In this document: positions 9,171 to 17,092 of the stretch, piece after piece
Position numbering within the stretch: position 1 is the first letter of the stretch
How the letters are laid out: every line of letters begins with the position of its first letter
Origin: Fidelibacterota bacterium
GTDB taxonomy: Bacteria; Fidelibacterota; UBA8477; JABMPR01
Assembly (NCBI GenBank): GCA_016844955.1
Contig: JAERTH010000056.1
Span: 1 to 43,893, forward strand
Direction of reading: 5' to 3'
Length of the DNA: 43,893 nucleotides
Notes under the pieces: generated by a model
Database searches by the model: none
What the model saw: only the letters and a program-made list of their open reading frames with translations
What the model was told of the DNA's origin: nothing
Made by a program: the position numbers and the translations under genes

Positions 9171-10067
9171 TCAAGCGTGTCTTCTTTTGAGCTGCACCAG
9201 AGTTGCCCCAAGTGCGGCTATTGCCATCCCTACACCCTCCTGGGTTGATATTTTTTCATCCAGGAAAAACCAGGCCAGTATGGCAATCTGGATCAACATG
9301 GTACCATTAATGATGCTTGATTCCATGGCACTGATACTACGCAAGGTGTGATTCCACAGGGTGAAGGCCAGTGCAGTATTGACCACAGCCAGCCAGAGTA
9401 AAAAGCCCCAGTTTCTCGGTCCGATTGCCGGCACTCCATTCATAGCCAGACCAATAATCAGGAGCAGTACGGCTCCCACCCCCATGCTAATAAAGGTTAT
9501 GACTACCGGACTGATATCCTTTTTACGATTGATGCTTCTTCCCAAAATGCCCGACCCGGAATTTGCCAGCACACCAAAAGCCATTACCAGCAGGCCTAAC
9601 CCTTGACTCCCTTCAAATGAGATGGGAAAGAAATAAAACAGTATCCCAAAAATGAAGAGTATCGCTCCTGCCCATTGGAGTCGGCTGGGGATTTCATTTA
9701 AAAAAATGAGCCCCATGACAGCAACTATCAATGGTGTGAAATTTAGCATGAGACTGACACTAACAGCAGGTAGCAAAGATAAGCCCAGAAATTGTGTACC
9801 CTGGGTAAGGGTGTAGAAGACAAACCCCAGGTGCAGAAGTTGTTTCCATTGAGTAAAACTCAAGCCTTTGATTTCTTCGATATATTTCTTCCTCAGTATA
9901 AATGGGATGAAACACAGGAAGGCCAGGAAGTAGCGTAATCCAGCATAGGTGATGGGTGGAATCTCTGCCAGACCCCACTTGATGATAATGAAAGAGGTTG
10001 ACCAGAGAAACGTAACCAGCAGTGCCTGCAAAACTGCCAGTAGATGGTGGAAGCGATGCTCAATCAT
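9171..10067 (-). CDS. EamA/DMT-family transporter
   Basis: 298 residues with about ten hydrophobic segments arranged as two EamA repeats (roughly 12-140 and 155-292). Each has the family pattern of a short basic loop and a Pro/Gly-rich helix, such as WGLAEIPPITYAGLRYF in repeat 1 and LWNHTLRSISAMESSI in repeat 2. The drug/metabolite transporter superfamily moves amino acids, nucleosides, sugars or other small metabolites across the inner membrane; the substrate cannot be read from sequence. Its ATG overlaps the TGA of the upstream GH26-like gene (ATGA at 10064-10067), so the two are probably translationally coupled, and a SugE-type exporter heads the same cluster. Confidence 0.88.
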   Translation of the reverse strand: MIEHRFHHLLAVLQALLVTFLWSTSFIIIKWGLAEIPPITYAGLRYFLAFLCFIPFILRKKYIEEIKGLSFTQWKQLLHLGFVFYTLTQGTQFLGLSLLPAVSVSLMLNFTPLIVAVMGLIFLNEIPSRLQWAGAILFIFGILFYFFPISFEGSQGLGLLVMAFGVLANSGSGILGRSINRKKDISPVVITFISMGVGAVLLLIIGLAMNGVPAIGPRNWGFLLWLAVVNTALAFTLWNHTLRSISAMESSIINGTMLIQIAILAWFFLDEKISTQEGVGMAIAALGATLVQLKRRHA

Positions 10068-11152
10068 GGATAGTGTATCCTGTCATACAGACTGGAATCA
10101 GCATGCACAAATGGCTCAATATTGTGCAACCAGTAGTTGATCACTCCAGGGGCAGCGGATTGTAGACGGGTATCACCCCAACTGCTTGATGGATTATCCC
10201 CTTCCCAGTCCACATTGATATAGGTAAACGCTTTGACCACATTTTCATTACAAAGGTCAAAGACATTTTCAAACCAGGTCGTATTGGGAATCACCCAATC
10301 AGTATCGCTATACCCGGTGGTCTTAATGGCAGCCGTTTCTGCCAGCATTACAGCTTTCTGCCTAGCGACAGAAAAATCAAGTAACCATTGCACCCTTTCA
10401 TTGCTAGCCAGACTGCCCCACCCGATACCAAAGATTGAAAGACCAACCCAGTCCACGTAGTCGTCACCGGGATACCACAGTTCTGGAATAACTTCCTGAT
10501 CTGATTCGAGGGCTGGATACTGGGCAGGATAATCCTCGGTGCCATAATAAGGACTCACCGCCCAGGAGTGCCATACGTAGGCCACATTGCTCACACCTTC
10601 AGACCGCATTTTGTCGACAAAATATTGATAGGCCAGGATGTATTTGTCTGGGGGATAGGCATTATGCCACCCATCAAATTCATACCCGAAGCGAAGAAAT
10701 ATTGGTTTATTAAATTCTTTACAGGCTGAGGCCAGTGACTCGATGTTTGCATCAAAAACACCACCCCTGATTTGATCCAAATAATAACCGGGTTGACCAT
10801 AGTCTCTTTCACCGGTCCAGATGGCCAGTTGCAAAACGGTATTGGGGTACGCATCCATAAAGGATTTGTAGCGAGGAAGATCGCTTTGAATGGCCCCATC
10901 GGATAAACTGGTATAGAAGGCAAATCCAGCAGGTGTAGGCGTGGGCCTTAGTTCAGACATATAGGCTCTCATATGACTTTCACTGGCCTGACCCAGGATG
11001 AACAAACATTCACCATCAGCAGGCTCAAAAAGCGATAAAGGAGTTTCTTCATTTTCATCGCCAACAGGAGGTTGGGTCGTATCAGATTCACAGGTCAGGA
11101 GCAGCAACAGACTCACCCCAGCGATTATTGCTTTGGGATAGACAATATTCAT
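10064..11152 (-). CDS. Glycoside hydrolase family 26-like lipoprotein (beta-mannanase fold)
   Basis: 362 residues. The N-terminus is a signal peptide ending LLLLLTC (Cys21), a lipobox with an unusual Thr before the Cys. The rest resembles GH26 (clan GH-A, TIM barrel): PIFLRFGYEFDGWHN carries the predicted acid/base Glu158 in the place of the family HEMNG motif, VAYVWHSWAVS is the following strand, YPGDDYVDWVGLSIFG is the conserved strand 6 region, and MLAETAA supplies Glu272 as predicted nucleophile. Activity on beta-mannan or a related glycan is likely but not shown. The gene sits one base after the sugE stop and overlaps the EamA gene by four bases, an odd setting for a surface glycosidase and possibly a hint at sugar or exported-compound handling. 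Confidence 0.75.
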   Translation of the reverse strand: MNIVYPKAIIAGVSLLLLLTCESDTTQPPVGDENEETPLSLFEPADGECLFILGQASESHMRAYMSELRPTPTPAGFAFYTSLSDGAIQSDLPRYKSFMDAYPNTVLQLAIWTGERDYGQPGYYLDQIRGGVFDANIESLASACKEFNKPIFLRFGYEFDGWHNAYPPDKYILAYQYFVDKMRSEGVSNVAYVWHSWAVSPYYGTEDYPAQYPALESDQEVIPELWYPGDDYVDWVGLSIFGIGWGSLASNERVQWLLDFSVARQKAVMLAETAAIKTTGYSDTDWVIPNTTWFENVFDLCNENVVKAFTYINVDWEGDNPSSSWGDTRLQSAAPGVINYWLHNIEPFVHADSSLYDRIHYP

Positions 11153-11153
11153 A

Positions 11154-11486
11154 TCAGGAAGCTCCGCTTGAACTCGAAAGTAATCGGAGTCCTACAATGC
11201 CCGCGACAATGAGTAGCAAACAGAGGATTCGCATCAATTCCCGAGATTCATCAAAAAGCAGCATCCCCAGTATGGCCACCCCTACAGCCCCCACACCCGT
11301 CCATACAGCATAGGCCGTCCCCACCGGAATAGATTTCATGGCTACAGATAACAGCCATAAACTGATGCCCATGGCAGCAATTGTCAGAACTGAGGGTAGT
11401 AGCTTGGTGAAACCCTCTGTGTATTTGATTCCGATTGCCCAGCCACATTCAAAAAGACCGGCTACAGCCAGATAGATCCAGGGCAT
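11154..11486 (-). CDS. sugE: SMR-family exporter, SugE/Gdx type (guanidinium exporter-like)
   Basis: 110 residues, four transmembrane helices, typical SMR length. The start is placed at the ATG 11484-11486 because GGAAGGAAA precedes it at normal distance and the protein then begins [13 protein letters not shown], with the essential Glu at position 13 as in all SMR transporters. A longer frame exists upstream but adds a non-homologous leader. [11 protein letters not shown] and [14 protein letters not shown] are the motifs that separate the SugE/Gdx subfamily from EmrE-like multidrug pumps; characterised Gdx proteins export guanidinium in exchange for protons. I looked for a guanidine riboswitch in the leader and saw none. 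It is the first gene of a coupled trio with the GH26-like and EamA genes. Confidence 0.9.
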   Translation of the reverse strand: MPWIYLAVAGLFECGWAIGIKYTEGFTKLLPSVLTIAAMGISLWLLSVAMKSIPVGTAYAVWTGVGAVGVAILGMLLFDESRELMRILCLLLIVAGIVGLRLLSSSSGAS

Positions 11487-11622
11487 TGTATATTTCCTTC
11501 CATGTTCAGGTATCCATGCAGCCCAAACTCTATTGAGGCTCAACAAAAACCCGCATTGTTAATCCAGATTCTTCATCAGCATTTATTCATTAATAAATAT
11601 TGATCTTTTAAACCAGAAACCG

Positions 11623-12399
11623 TTAATAACTACCCCACATCTCAATCCGCTTGTCTCTATAGCTCAAATATAAATCATGGCCCAGAAACCCGAGGCCAAC
11701 TACCGTGGAATCGGACAGAGTATCGATGGAGGTCAAATTATAGGACAAATCGGTGACCAGCAGCAGGTCCTGGTAGCTGGTATCCACACCCAGCATATAG
11801 AAATGCGAATCGAAATATTCCAGGGCATAGACACCATGATACAGGGTATCAATAAAAGGGAGCTGGAAGGTTTCATCATGACTGGCCACTTGATCAATCG
11901 TTTTAGAGATGGTACGCATGCGGTATTGGATGGGTGCCTGTGAATTACGATAAAGTGCAAAGAGGGAGTCCGTATCAGGATTAAAAGCAAGACCGCTGGG
12001 GTGCCAGTTGGAGGCCAGGTCATCATACCTCAGAAAGACCAGCTCTCCTATACCAGAGGCTTTGATGAGCAACTCGGTTTGTCTTGATTGCAGATAAAGA
12101 TCGCTTCCATCGCTGGTGATAGCCAGATATCCCTGCCCATTCATATCCAGTTCGAATGCATCAGTTAAAAAGATATTGTCACCATTAATCTCGTACTTCA
12201 GGAGATCAATCTGTGATCCCGAATTGCCAGAAAGATCATAATTGGTTGAGTAAAAATAGCCGTTCAATGCCGTGATGTCGGCTATATCATCAATATAGGT
12301 GTTCTTGTTTGAATTGATATCCTGCTTATCCTCACAGGCCAACACCTGTAACACCAGAATTCCAATTGTTATCAGTTTGAGGCTTACTTTGATATCCAT
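11623..12399 (-). CDS. Lipoprotein, possible beta-propeller, function unknown
   Basis: 258 residues. A signal peptide with lipobox (LQVLAC, Cys22, then ED) predicts a lipid-anchored periplasmic or surface protein. The mature part repeats a loose pattern of GxxLYL or SLFALY strands followed by polar turns (DLYLQSRQTE, DSLFALYRN, SHFYMLGVD, HDLYLSYRD), which suggests several blades of a beta-propeller, but no catalytic residues stand out. AAGGGAG occurs about eleven bases before the ATG. It stands alone: 137 bases separate it from the sugE start downstream and 344 bases of noncoding DNA lie upstream. Confidence 0.65.
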   Translation of the reverse strand: MDIKVSLKLITIGILVLQVLACEDKQDINSNKNTYIDDIADITALNGYFYSTNYDLSGNSGSQIDLLKYEINGDNIFLTDAFELDMNGQGYLAITSDGSDLYLQSRQTELLIKASGIGELVFLRYDDLASNWHPSGLAFNPDTDSLFALYRNSQAPIQYRMRTISKTIDQVASHDETFQLPFIDTLYHGVYALEYFDSHFYMLGVDTSYQDLLLVTDLSYNLTSIDTLSDSTVVGLGFLGHDLYLSYRDKRIEMWGSY

Positions 12400-12743
12400 A
12401 ATCGTTGAAACTCCCTTTGACCAAAATCTCAGTAAAAGATCGAGGCTGGACCCTCTGATACAAACATATTAATTTCGCGACTCGTCAGATGAAATTAAGT
12501 TTTTATCTCATCCCTGCGATCCGCATAACGTGAAACTTCCATGGAGCCCATTACCTGGACCCCATATTTCTAAGGCGCGAGCGAGGAACATCAGTACTGT
12601 CCCGGTTCCTCACAGCACTATTTCTAGAAGACTTTGCTGAACTTAATGTAGCGATGTTAGGGGGATTTATCCGAGATCGTAGCTCTCAGATAACCCGTGA
12701 TGGAGAAGCGTAGGGAAAATCCAGTTTTTGTCATGCACTGGCC
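12400..12743. other. Noncoding gap with a strong dyad element
   Basis: No convincing gene on either strand; the longest frame here is about 25 codons. The gap holds the leader of the lipoprotein gene (11623-12399) and the 3' region of the histidine kinase gene. The only structured element seen is at 12583-12611: GAGGAAC and GTTCCTC form a perfect seven-base inverted repeat around a loop that itself contains the eight-base palindrome CAGTACTG (12592-12599). There is no T tract, so it is not an obvious intrinsic terminator; it may be a structured RNA or a protein-binding site. Confidence 0.4.
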
Positions 12744-13865
12744 TTAGATAGGCAGAGAAAACGTGAAAATTGTCCCTTCCATCGGGGTGGAGGTAAAACT
12801 TACTTTTCCACCCAGAATTTTCTCACCAAACAGCTTCATGGAAAAGGTACCAATACCTCGACCTGAAGAACCCTTGGTACTGAAATTTCGCTGAAACACG
12901 CGACGGGCAACCTCATCAGGGATAACTTGGGGATTATGAACCTGAAAGCCAATTCTGGTGGTTTCTAGATTAACTCCGACGGTGACGGTTTCTCCCTCTG
13001 AAGAAGCCTCCAGAGCATTGGTGATCATATTGGCCAGTACGCGTTGGAATAGTGAAATATCCGTCATAATTATAAAAGCATCCAGGTCTTTAGAGAATTT
13101 TAGCCTCTTGTTTTGTTTGGCTGGATGATTTGAAAAAAGGCTGATAATATCTTTTCTGATATTCCCAACACTTACCTGGTTCTGAACTAAACTGTAGCTA
13201 TCTGTTTCGCAAGCCAACAGGAATCGTTGTATCTCAACTGTTTTCTGTAATCGCAGCGAAGAACGACGCACAATATCCACCAGGGGAGATTTGCCCTCCA
13301 CGCTGGCCAAAATCTCACTGGCCCCCACCAATCCGGACAGCATGTTATTCACATCGTGAAAAAAGGTTCTCTCCAGGGCGGCCCGTTGCTGCTCATGGGT
13401 AACATCCCGCATAAAAACCAGGAGGAATACACTTGATTCAATTTTTAAAGGATGAGATCTAATCTCTAGCACCACATCAGTTTCCACACCATTCTTGCTG
13501 GCTTTCAGCACGCAGATTTCCTCCACAGGCTTGTGCTGTTCCAGGCTGGCCACAAAGGCTTTGGCCGCACCGCAGGTTGAACAAAACTTGGTGGTACCAC
13601 ATCCTGCAGGAAGCCCCTTTGCATGCACACAGCTCATGGCTTCTCCAGGCCGCAAGCCCAGCGCTTCCAGCGGGTTCTCAATCTCCAACTTATTCAGAAG
13701 TGAGTCATTTAGCGAAATGATCTGTCGATGCTTGTTGAGGATAGCCAACAGTCCCCCCACTGTATTCAACAATCCATCAATAACCAGATTTTGACTTAAG
13801 GTTGCCCGTTGATCGATTAGTTTACTCTTTGTTGCTCGTTCAGGTGAGGCAAAATGGGTTTCCAT
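12744..13865 (-). CDS. Sensor histidine kinase with cysteine-rich PAS domain
   Basis: 373 residues, soluble. A PAS domain (about 30-155) contains the cluster C79, C89, C95, C98 within SCVHA, AGCGTT and FCSTCGAA; similar cysteine-rich PAS kinases exist in Deltaproteobacteria. The dimerisation helix has FFHDVNNMLSG with phospho-acceptor His170. The ATPase domain has an N-box (ITNALEAS, Asn283) and a G2 region GRGIGTFSMK (335-344). The usual G1 Asp is replaced (HNPQVIP). GGAGG nine bases before the ATG supports the start. No response regulator is adjacent, so it is an orphan kinase. The four cysteines could bind a metal or Fe-S cluster or act as a redox switch; that is inference. Confidence 0.85.
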   Translation of the reverse strand: METHFASPERATKSKLIDQRATLSQNLVIDGLLNTVGGLLAILNKHRQIISLNDSLLNKLEIENPLEALGLRPGEAMSCVHAKGLPAGCGTTKFCSTCGAAKAFVASLEQHKPVEEICVLKASKNGVETDVVLEIRSHPLKIESSVFLLVFMRDVTHEQQRAALERTFFHDVNNMLSGLVGASEILASVEGKSPLVDIVRRSSLRLQKTVEIQRFLLACETDSYSLVQNQVSVGNIRKDIISLFSNHPAKQNKRLKFSKDLDAFIIMTDISLFQRVLANMITNALEASSEGETVTVGVNLETTRIGFQVHNPQVIPDEVARRVFQRNFSTKGSSGRGIGTFSMKLFGEKILGGKVSFTSTPMEGTIFTFSLPI

Positions 13866-13970
13866 TGAGTAAGACCTCCGCTAGGTTAGCATAATATACT
13901 TAGATATTTAGCGGGTGGGGAATCAAACTTGTGAAGATTTATCTGGACTGCAGCTTGAGGTGATTTTACT

Positions 13971-14819
13971 TCATTCTTTTTTTTGCTTCAGCGCTTCTAG
14001 AACGACTTCAACTGGGGGGCGTGGATCAGCGCCTTTAAACTGAGAGATTCGCTGGTAGATATCCTGAGCCGCCAGATGGAAACCATCCGGGAGTCCTGCT
14101 GCTTCCAGGCTTGCAGCAATTTCTTCCATCTCCCCTGAGAAGCGCCAGGCTTTCGCCGTGACGTTACTGATACGATTCCGTGTTCGCTGGGCAAAGTCTG
14201 ACCCATTCCGAGACCACTGCTTTTCAAGCTCAGGTCTAACACCCATCTCATCAGCCGCAGCCATGATTGCACACAGCAGAGCAGTGGTTCCTTTGGTGTA
14301 GGCTGCAAAACTCATTTTGACCGCGGATGCCTTCCCGATTTGGTCATCCATAACTTCCACCTCAAGCGGTCCACCTCGGAAACAATCGCCAACCAGACTG
14401 GCTTGGGAACCAGAGAGATACAACCAGGTGCTTTCAGGCTCCCAGGCTGGTCCACCCACAATACCTCCATCCACATATTCAGCACCTGCTGAGGTTATCA
14501 TCTGACCAATACGTTTTGATTTTTCAGGTGATATGGCATTCACATCAGCGTAGATCCCTTTGAAACCGGTATGGATTACCTGTTGGGCAACATCAACGGC
14601 TGAATGTGGCGGGCACACGGAAATTATAATGAAGCAGGTCTGGTTAAATTCCTCAAGTGAGGGTAGTGGGAGTAGGTGATGATCATTGGCCCGTTTTAAA
14701 GTTTCAGAACTTCTTCCCTGGGGGAGCCAGTAGACGCTGTGACCCGTATTCTGTGCAGAAGCCGCAACAGAAATCCCCATGGCACCAGGATGGAGTATAC
14801 CGATCCCCTTGTGCTTCAT
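13971..14819 (-). CDS. NAD(P)-dependent oxidoreductase, 6-phosphogluconate dehydrogenase-like with DUF1932 domain
   Basis: 282 residues. The N-terminal Rossmann fold begins GIGILHPGAMGISVA, matching the GxGxMG-type dinucleotide loop of the 3-hydroxyisobutyrate/6-phosphogluconate dehydrogenase superfamily, although the first Gly of the canonical motif is replaced by His. YADVNAISPEKS and VDGGIVGGPAWEP correspond to the substrate-binding segment. KMSFAAYTKGTTALL carries the conserved Lys and Asn/Thr region, and the C-terminal helical part fits DUF1932. The substrate is unknown. The gene starts two bases after the stop of the E2-like gene, so the two are co-transcribed. Confidence 0.83.
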   Translation of the reverse strand: MKHKGIGILHPGAMGISVAASAQNTGHSVYWLPQGRSSETLKRANDHHLLPLPSLEEFNQTCFIIISVCPPHSAVDVAQQVIHTGFKGIYADVNAISPEKSKRIGQMITSAGAEYVDGGIVGGPAWEPESTWLYLSGSQASLVGDCFRGGPLEVEVMDDQIGKASAVKMSFAAYTKGTTALLCAIMAAADEMGVRPELEKQWSRNGSDFAQRTRNRISNVTAKAWRFSGEMEEIAASLEAAGLPDGFHLAAQDIYQRISQFKGADPRPPVEVVLEALKQKKE

Positions 14820-14821
14820 GG

Positions 14822-15694
14822 TTAAATTCCCAATGCCTCATCCTGGGGTTCCATCAAGGGCTCCTCATCGATGGTCATGTCAGGATTCTCTACCAGGTTT
14901 TTCAGAAGCTCCAGGCCCTTAATACTATAAAACCCATCATTGATACGCTCATCAAAACTATAGCGGATGGTCATCATATCCTTGACAGCGGGTCGCCCCC
15001 GATCATCAAGAGCCATGCGAGGTTCATTCATGCCCAGTGCCATAAAAATGGGGATATCACCATATTCATAAAGGTGGTGATAGGCAGGTTGCAAACCGAT
15101 ACTTCCCAGGTTGGCAATAAAGACACTGCCATAAAGCTCATCAGCACGAATCATGCTGCCAGGCAGTAGCCCATAATGGTTCAGAGTTTGCAACAACCAG
15201 GTGAAAAAACTGACCATGAAATTGGGCAAAAGAAACACCAGGTCCATTTCCTTGTCTGAAACTGATTTACTGCCTTCCCTGCCCTTGAGAATCCCACCCT
15301 GAATATGGTCAACCGTTTCTTCAAAAGTCCAGCTGGGATCAATTTTCTTTTTAACCACAACCAGGGGCGCGTCATCAGTCATTTCCTTTTTCATGGAGAA
15401 ACTTACCCAGATTCCATCCCGCTGGTAGATCCGACGACCCGCCACAAAACGATTCAAGCCCGGTCGCTGCTCCAACACCTGCGCAATCCTCCAGATGATG
15501 AAGTGCAGGATACTGACTTTCTTGCCGGTTTGCTTGTGAAAGGATTCGACGAATTTCCAGGCTTTTTCAACTTCAATATGCTGTTCATAGTATACCGAGG
15601 ATTCGGTTCTGCCATGCATTAAAAAGGGCATGATCTTGCGCGTGTTTTTCAGGTTTGAAACATAGGTTCCGTCTGGTCTCCACCGAAATGGCAT
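14822..15694 (-). CDS. Stand-alone 2-oxoacid dehydrogenase E2-like acyltransferase domain, catalytic His replaced
   Basis: 290 residues, resembling only the C-terminal catalytic (chloramphenicol acetyltransferase-fold) domain of dihydrolipoamide acyltransferases. There is no lipoyl or peripheral-subunit-binding domain. The motif that is HxxxDG in active E2 enzymes reads FDERINDGFY here (about residues 247-256), so the catalytic His is Glu while the Asp-Gly pair is kept. ANLGSIGLQPAYHHL fits the E2 active-site strand. GGAG seven bases before the ATG supports the start. It follows the NlpC/P60 gene by 14 bases and precedes the oxidoreductase by two, so a three-gene operon is likely. It may be a non-catalytic homologue or use different chemistry. 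Confidence 0.72.
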   Translation of the reverse strand: MPFRWRPDGTYVSNLKNTRKIMPFLMHGRTESSVYYEQHIEVEKAWKFVESFHKQTGKKVSILHFIIWRIAQVLEQRPGLNRFVAGRRIYQRDGIWVSFSMKKEMTDDAPLVVVKKKIDPSWTFEETVDHIQGGILKGREGSKSVSDKEMDLVFLLPNFMVSFFTWLLQTLNHYGLLPGSMIRADELYGSVFIANLGSIGLQPAYHHLYEYGDIPIFMALGMNEPRMALDDRGRPAVKDMMTIRYSFDERINDGFYSIKGLELLKNLVENPDMTIDEEPLMEPQDEALGI

Positions 15695-15708
15695 GTTCTG
15701 ACTCCGCT

Positions 15709-16947
15709 TTAATATTCCAGGATGTAACTAAATTGCATGGCGCGTTCCAATGAGCGTTCCTCAGCACCGATATTTCGCCAGGTATATGCAATGCTGGATG
15801 AATTGTTCAAGGCAAAGTGGGCTCCCATATTCATGGTGATCCCCACATCTTTCAACAACATGTGATCAAATTCAAGTGTGGTCATGAGACGCCGGGTAAT
15901 CTGCTGCTCAACACCCAAAAAGAAAAAGGCATCCTTGGCCCCATCGTAAGTCGCTGAGGTATCATGATATGCGTACAGATCGGTCTGAGCGAATCCTCCA
16001 CTCACTCGTCCACGACCCAGGTGCAGCTTTTTAATCTGATTGTATTTATAGCTGGCCACCACATAGATATTTCGGGGAGGACTCCACTGATTCTCAACCA
16101 CTTCATTTCCCAGGGAATCATCCCTGGTTAAGGTCCAATTGCGGCTGTTGCTTTCTGCACCAACGGCCAGAGATGGCATGACCTTACCCTTCTGATCCCA
16201 GATGCGAAACTTGGTGCTGACAAAGGGTAATTCCAACCCAAAGGCATCAATGTCATGTCCCAGAAATTGATTCACCTGGAACTCAAGGCCCCACTCCCAG
16301 CGGTTCCAGATGCTCACAGAACTGGCTACACGCAGATTGCCCTCTGCATCATTCTGGATGTCCAGACCGATAAATCTATTTTCAATAATATCGGCTGTGG
16401 GAATATCGATAAGGCGCCTTACACGCAATGGGTAGCTACTTGGCAGGAGATGAAACTCACCGCCAACCTCACCTGATCGAAGATCCGAGCCCGTCAGTCT
16501 TCTGGCTCCGATATAGCGCTTCATCCAGTAATCAGAATTCATGGGCACTTCGGTAACCCCCTTACTGGAACTGGCGTGAATCATCTGGCTGCCTTTTGTG
16601 TAAACACCCACATGGCTGACACCCTTCCCCAGGGTATCAAAAAATAGTAAATCTCCGTATTGAAGCTCATCCCGGGCAACTTCGTCACCTACTGTGTATT
16701 GCATGCGGGAGGTCCGCGGGATTATGATTCCCTGATCACGATAAACGCCTGAGGTAAACCCGGAGCAATCCACGCCCTTGCCCGGTTCGGTACCACCCCA
16801 TTTGTAAGGTGTACCCAGGTATTTATCAAAAGATTTATCCATCTTGCTTTTGTTCAGATCATCATAGACACCCACCTTCTGTGAGCTACAGGCATTTAGC
16901 AGAATGGCAAGACTGATGGTCCAGATAAACAAATATTTACGTTGCAT
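15709..16947 (-). CDS. NlpC/P60 peptidase lipoprotein fused to an outer-membrane barrel-like domain
   Basis: 412 residues from the ATG at 16945-16947, chosen over a GTG nine bases upstream because GGGAG sits eight bases before it. The lipobox is LLNAC (Cys20). The NlpC/P60 domain (about 38-150) has the triad C61 (VDCSGF), H112 (SHVGVY) and H124 (MIHASS) and should cut the peptide stem of peptidoglycan. The remaining ~260 residues alternate polar and aromatic or hydrophobic residues in strand-length blocks (SIWNRWEWGLEFQVNQF, SLAVGAESNSRNW, IYVVASYKYNQI) and end in the aromatic FSYILEY, as transmembrane beta-barrels do; the style resembles YjbH-type barrels. A hydrolase on a barrel is unusual. 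It is first in a likely operon with the E2-like and oxidoreductase genes. Confidence 0.8.
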   Translation of the reverse strand: MQRKYLFIWTISLAILLNACSSQKVGVYDDLNKSKMDKSFDKYLGTPYKWGGTEPGKGVDCSGFTSGVYRDQGIIIPRTSRMQYTVGDEVARDELQYGDLLFFDTLGKGVSHVGVYTKGSQMIHASSSKGVTEVPMNSDYWMKRYIGARRLTGSDLRSGEVGGEFHLLPSSYPLRVRRLIDIPTADIIENRFIGLDIQNDAEGNLRVASSVSIWNRWEWGLEFQVNQFLGHDIDAFGLELPFVSTKFRIWDQKGKVMPSLAVGAESNSRNWTLTRDDSLGNEVVENQWSPPRNIYVVASYKYNQIKKLHLGRGRVSGGFAQTDLYAYHDTSATYDGAKDAFFFLGVEQQITRRLMTTLEFDHMLLKDVGITMNMGAHFALNNSSSIAYTWRNIGAEERSLERAMQFSYILEY

Positions 16948-17092
16948 TGAAGACACTCCCGTACTGTTTTCCCGCTTGTGAAAAGTGCTAAAAATATAGT
17001 TGCCAGGATATGTGGCGCAATAATGACTTCCTGGATATACCTTTAAATCGACCGTCTATGAATTCACGCCAGCCTGGGATGTCCGGAAATGA

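Noticed and set aside
11487..11640. Guanidine riboswitch upstream of sugE
   Set aside because: No ACGR-loop hairpin pairs (mini-ykkC) and no other guanidine aptamer landmarks could be seen.
12640..12740. Small minus-strand peptide of about 25 codons in the noncoding gap
   Set aside because: No ribosome-binding site, no family resemblance and too short to support.
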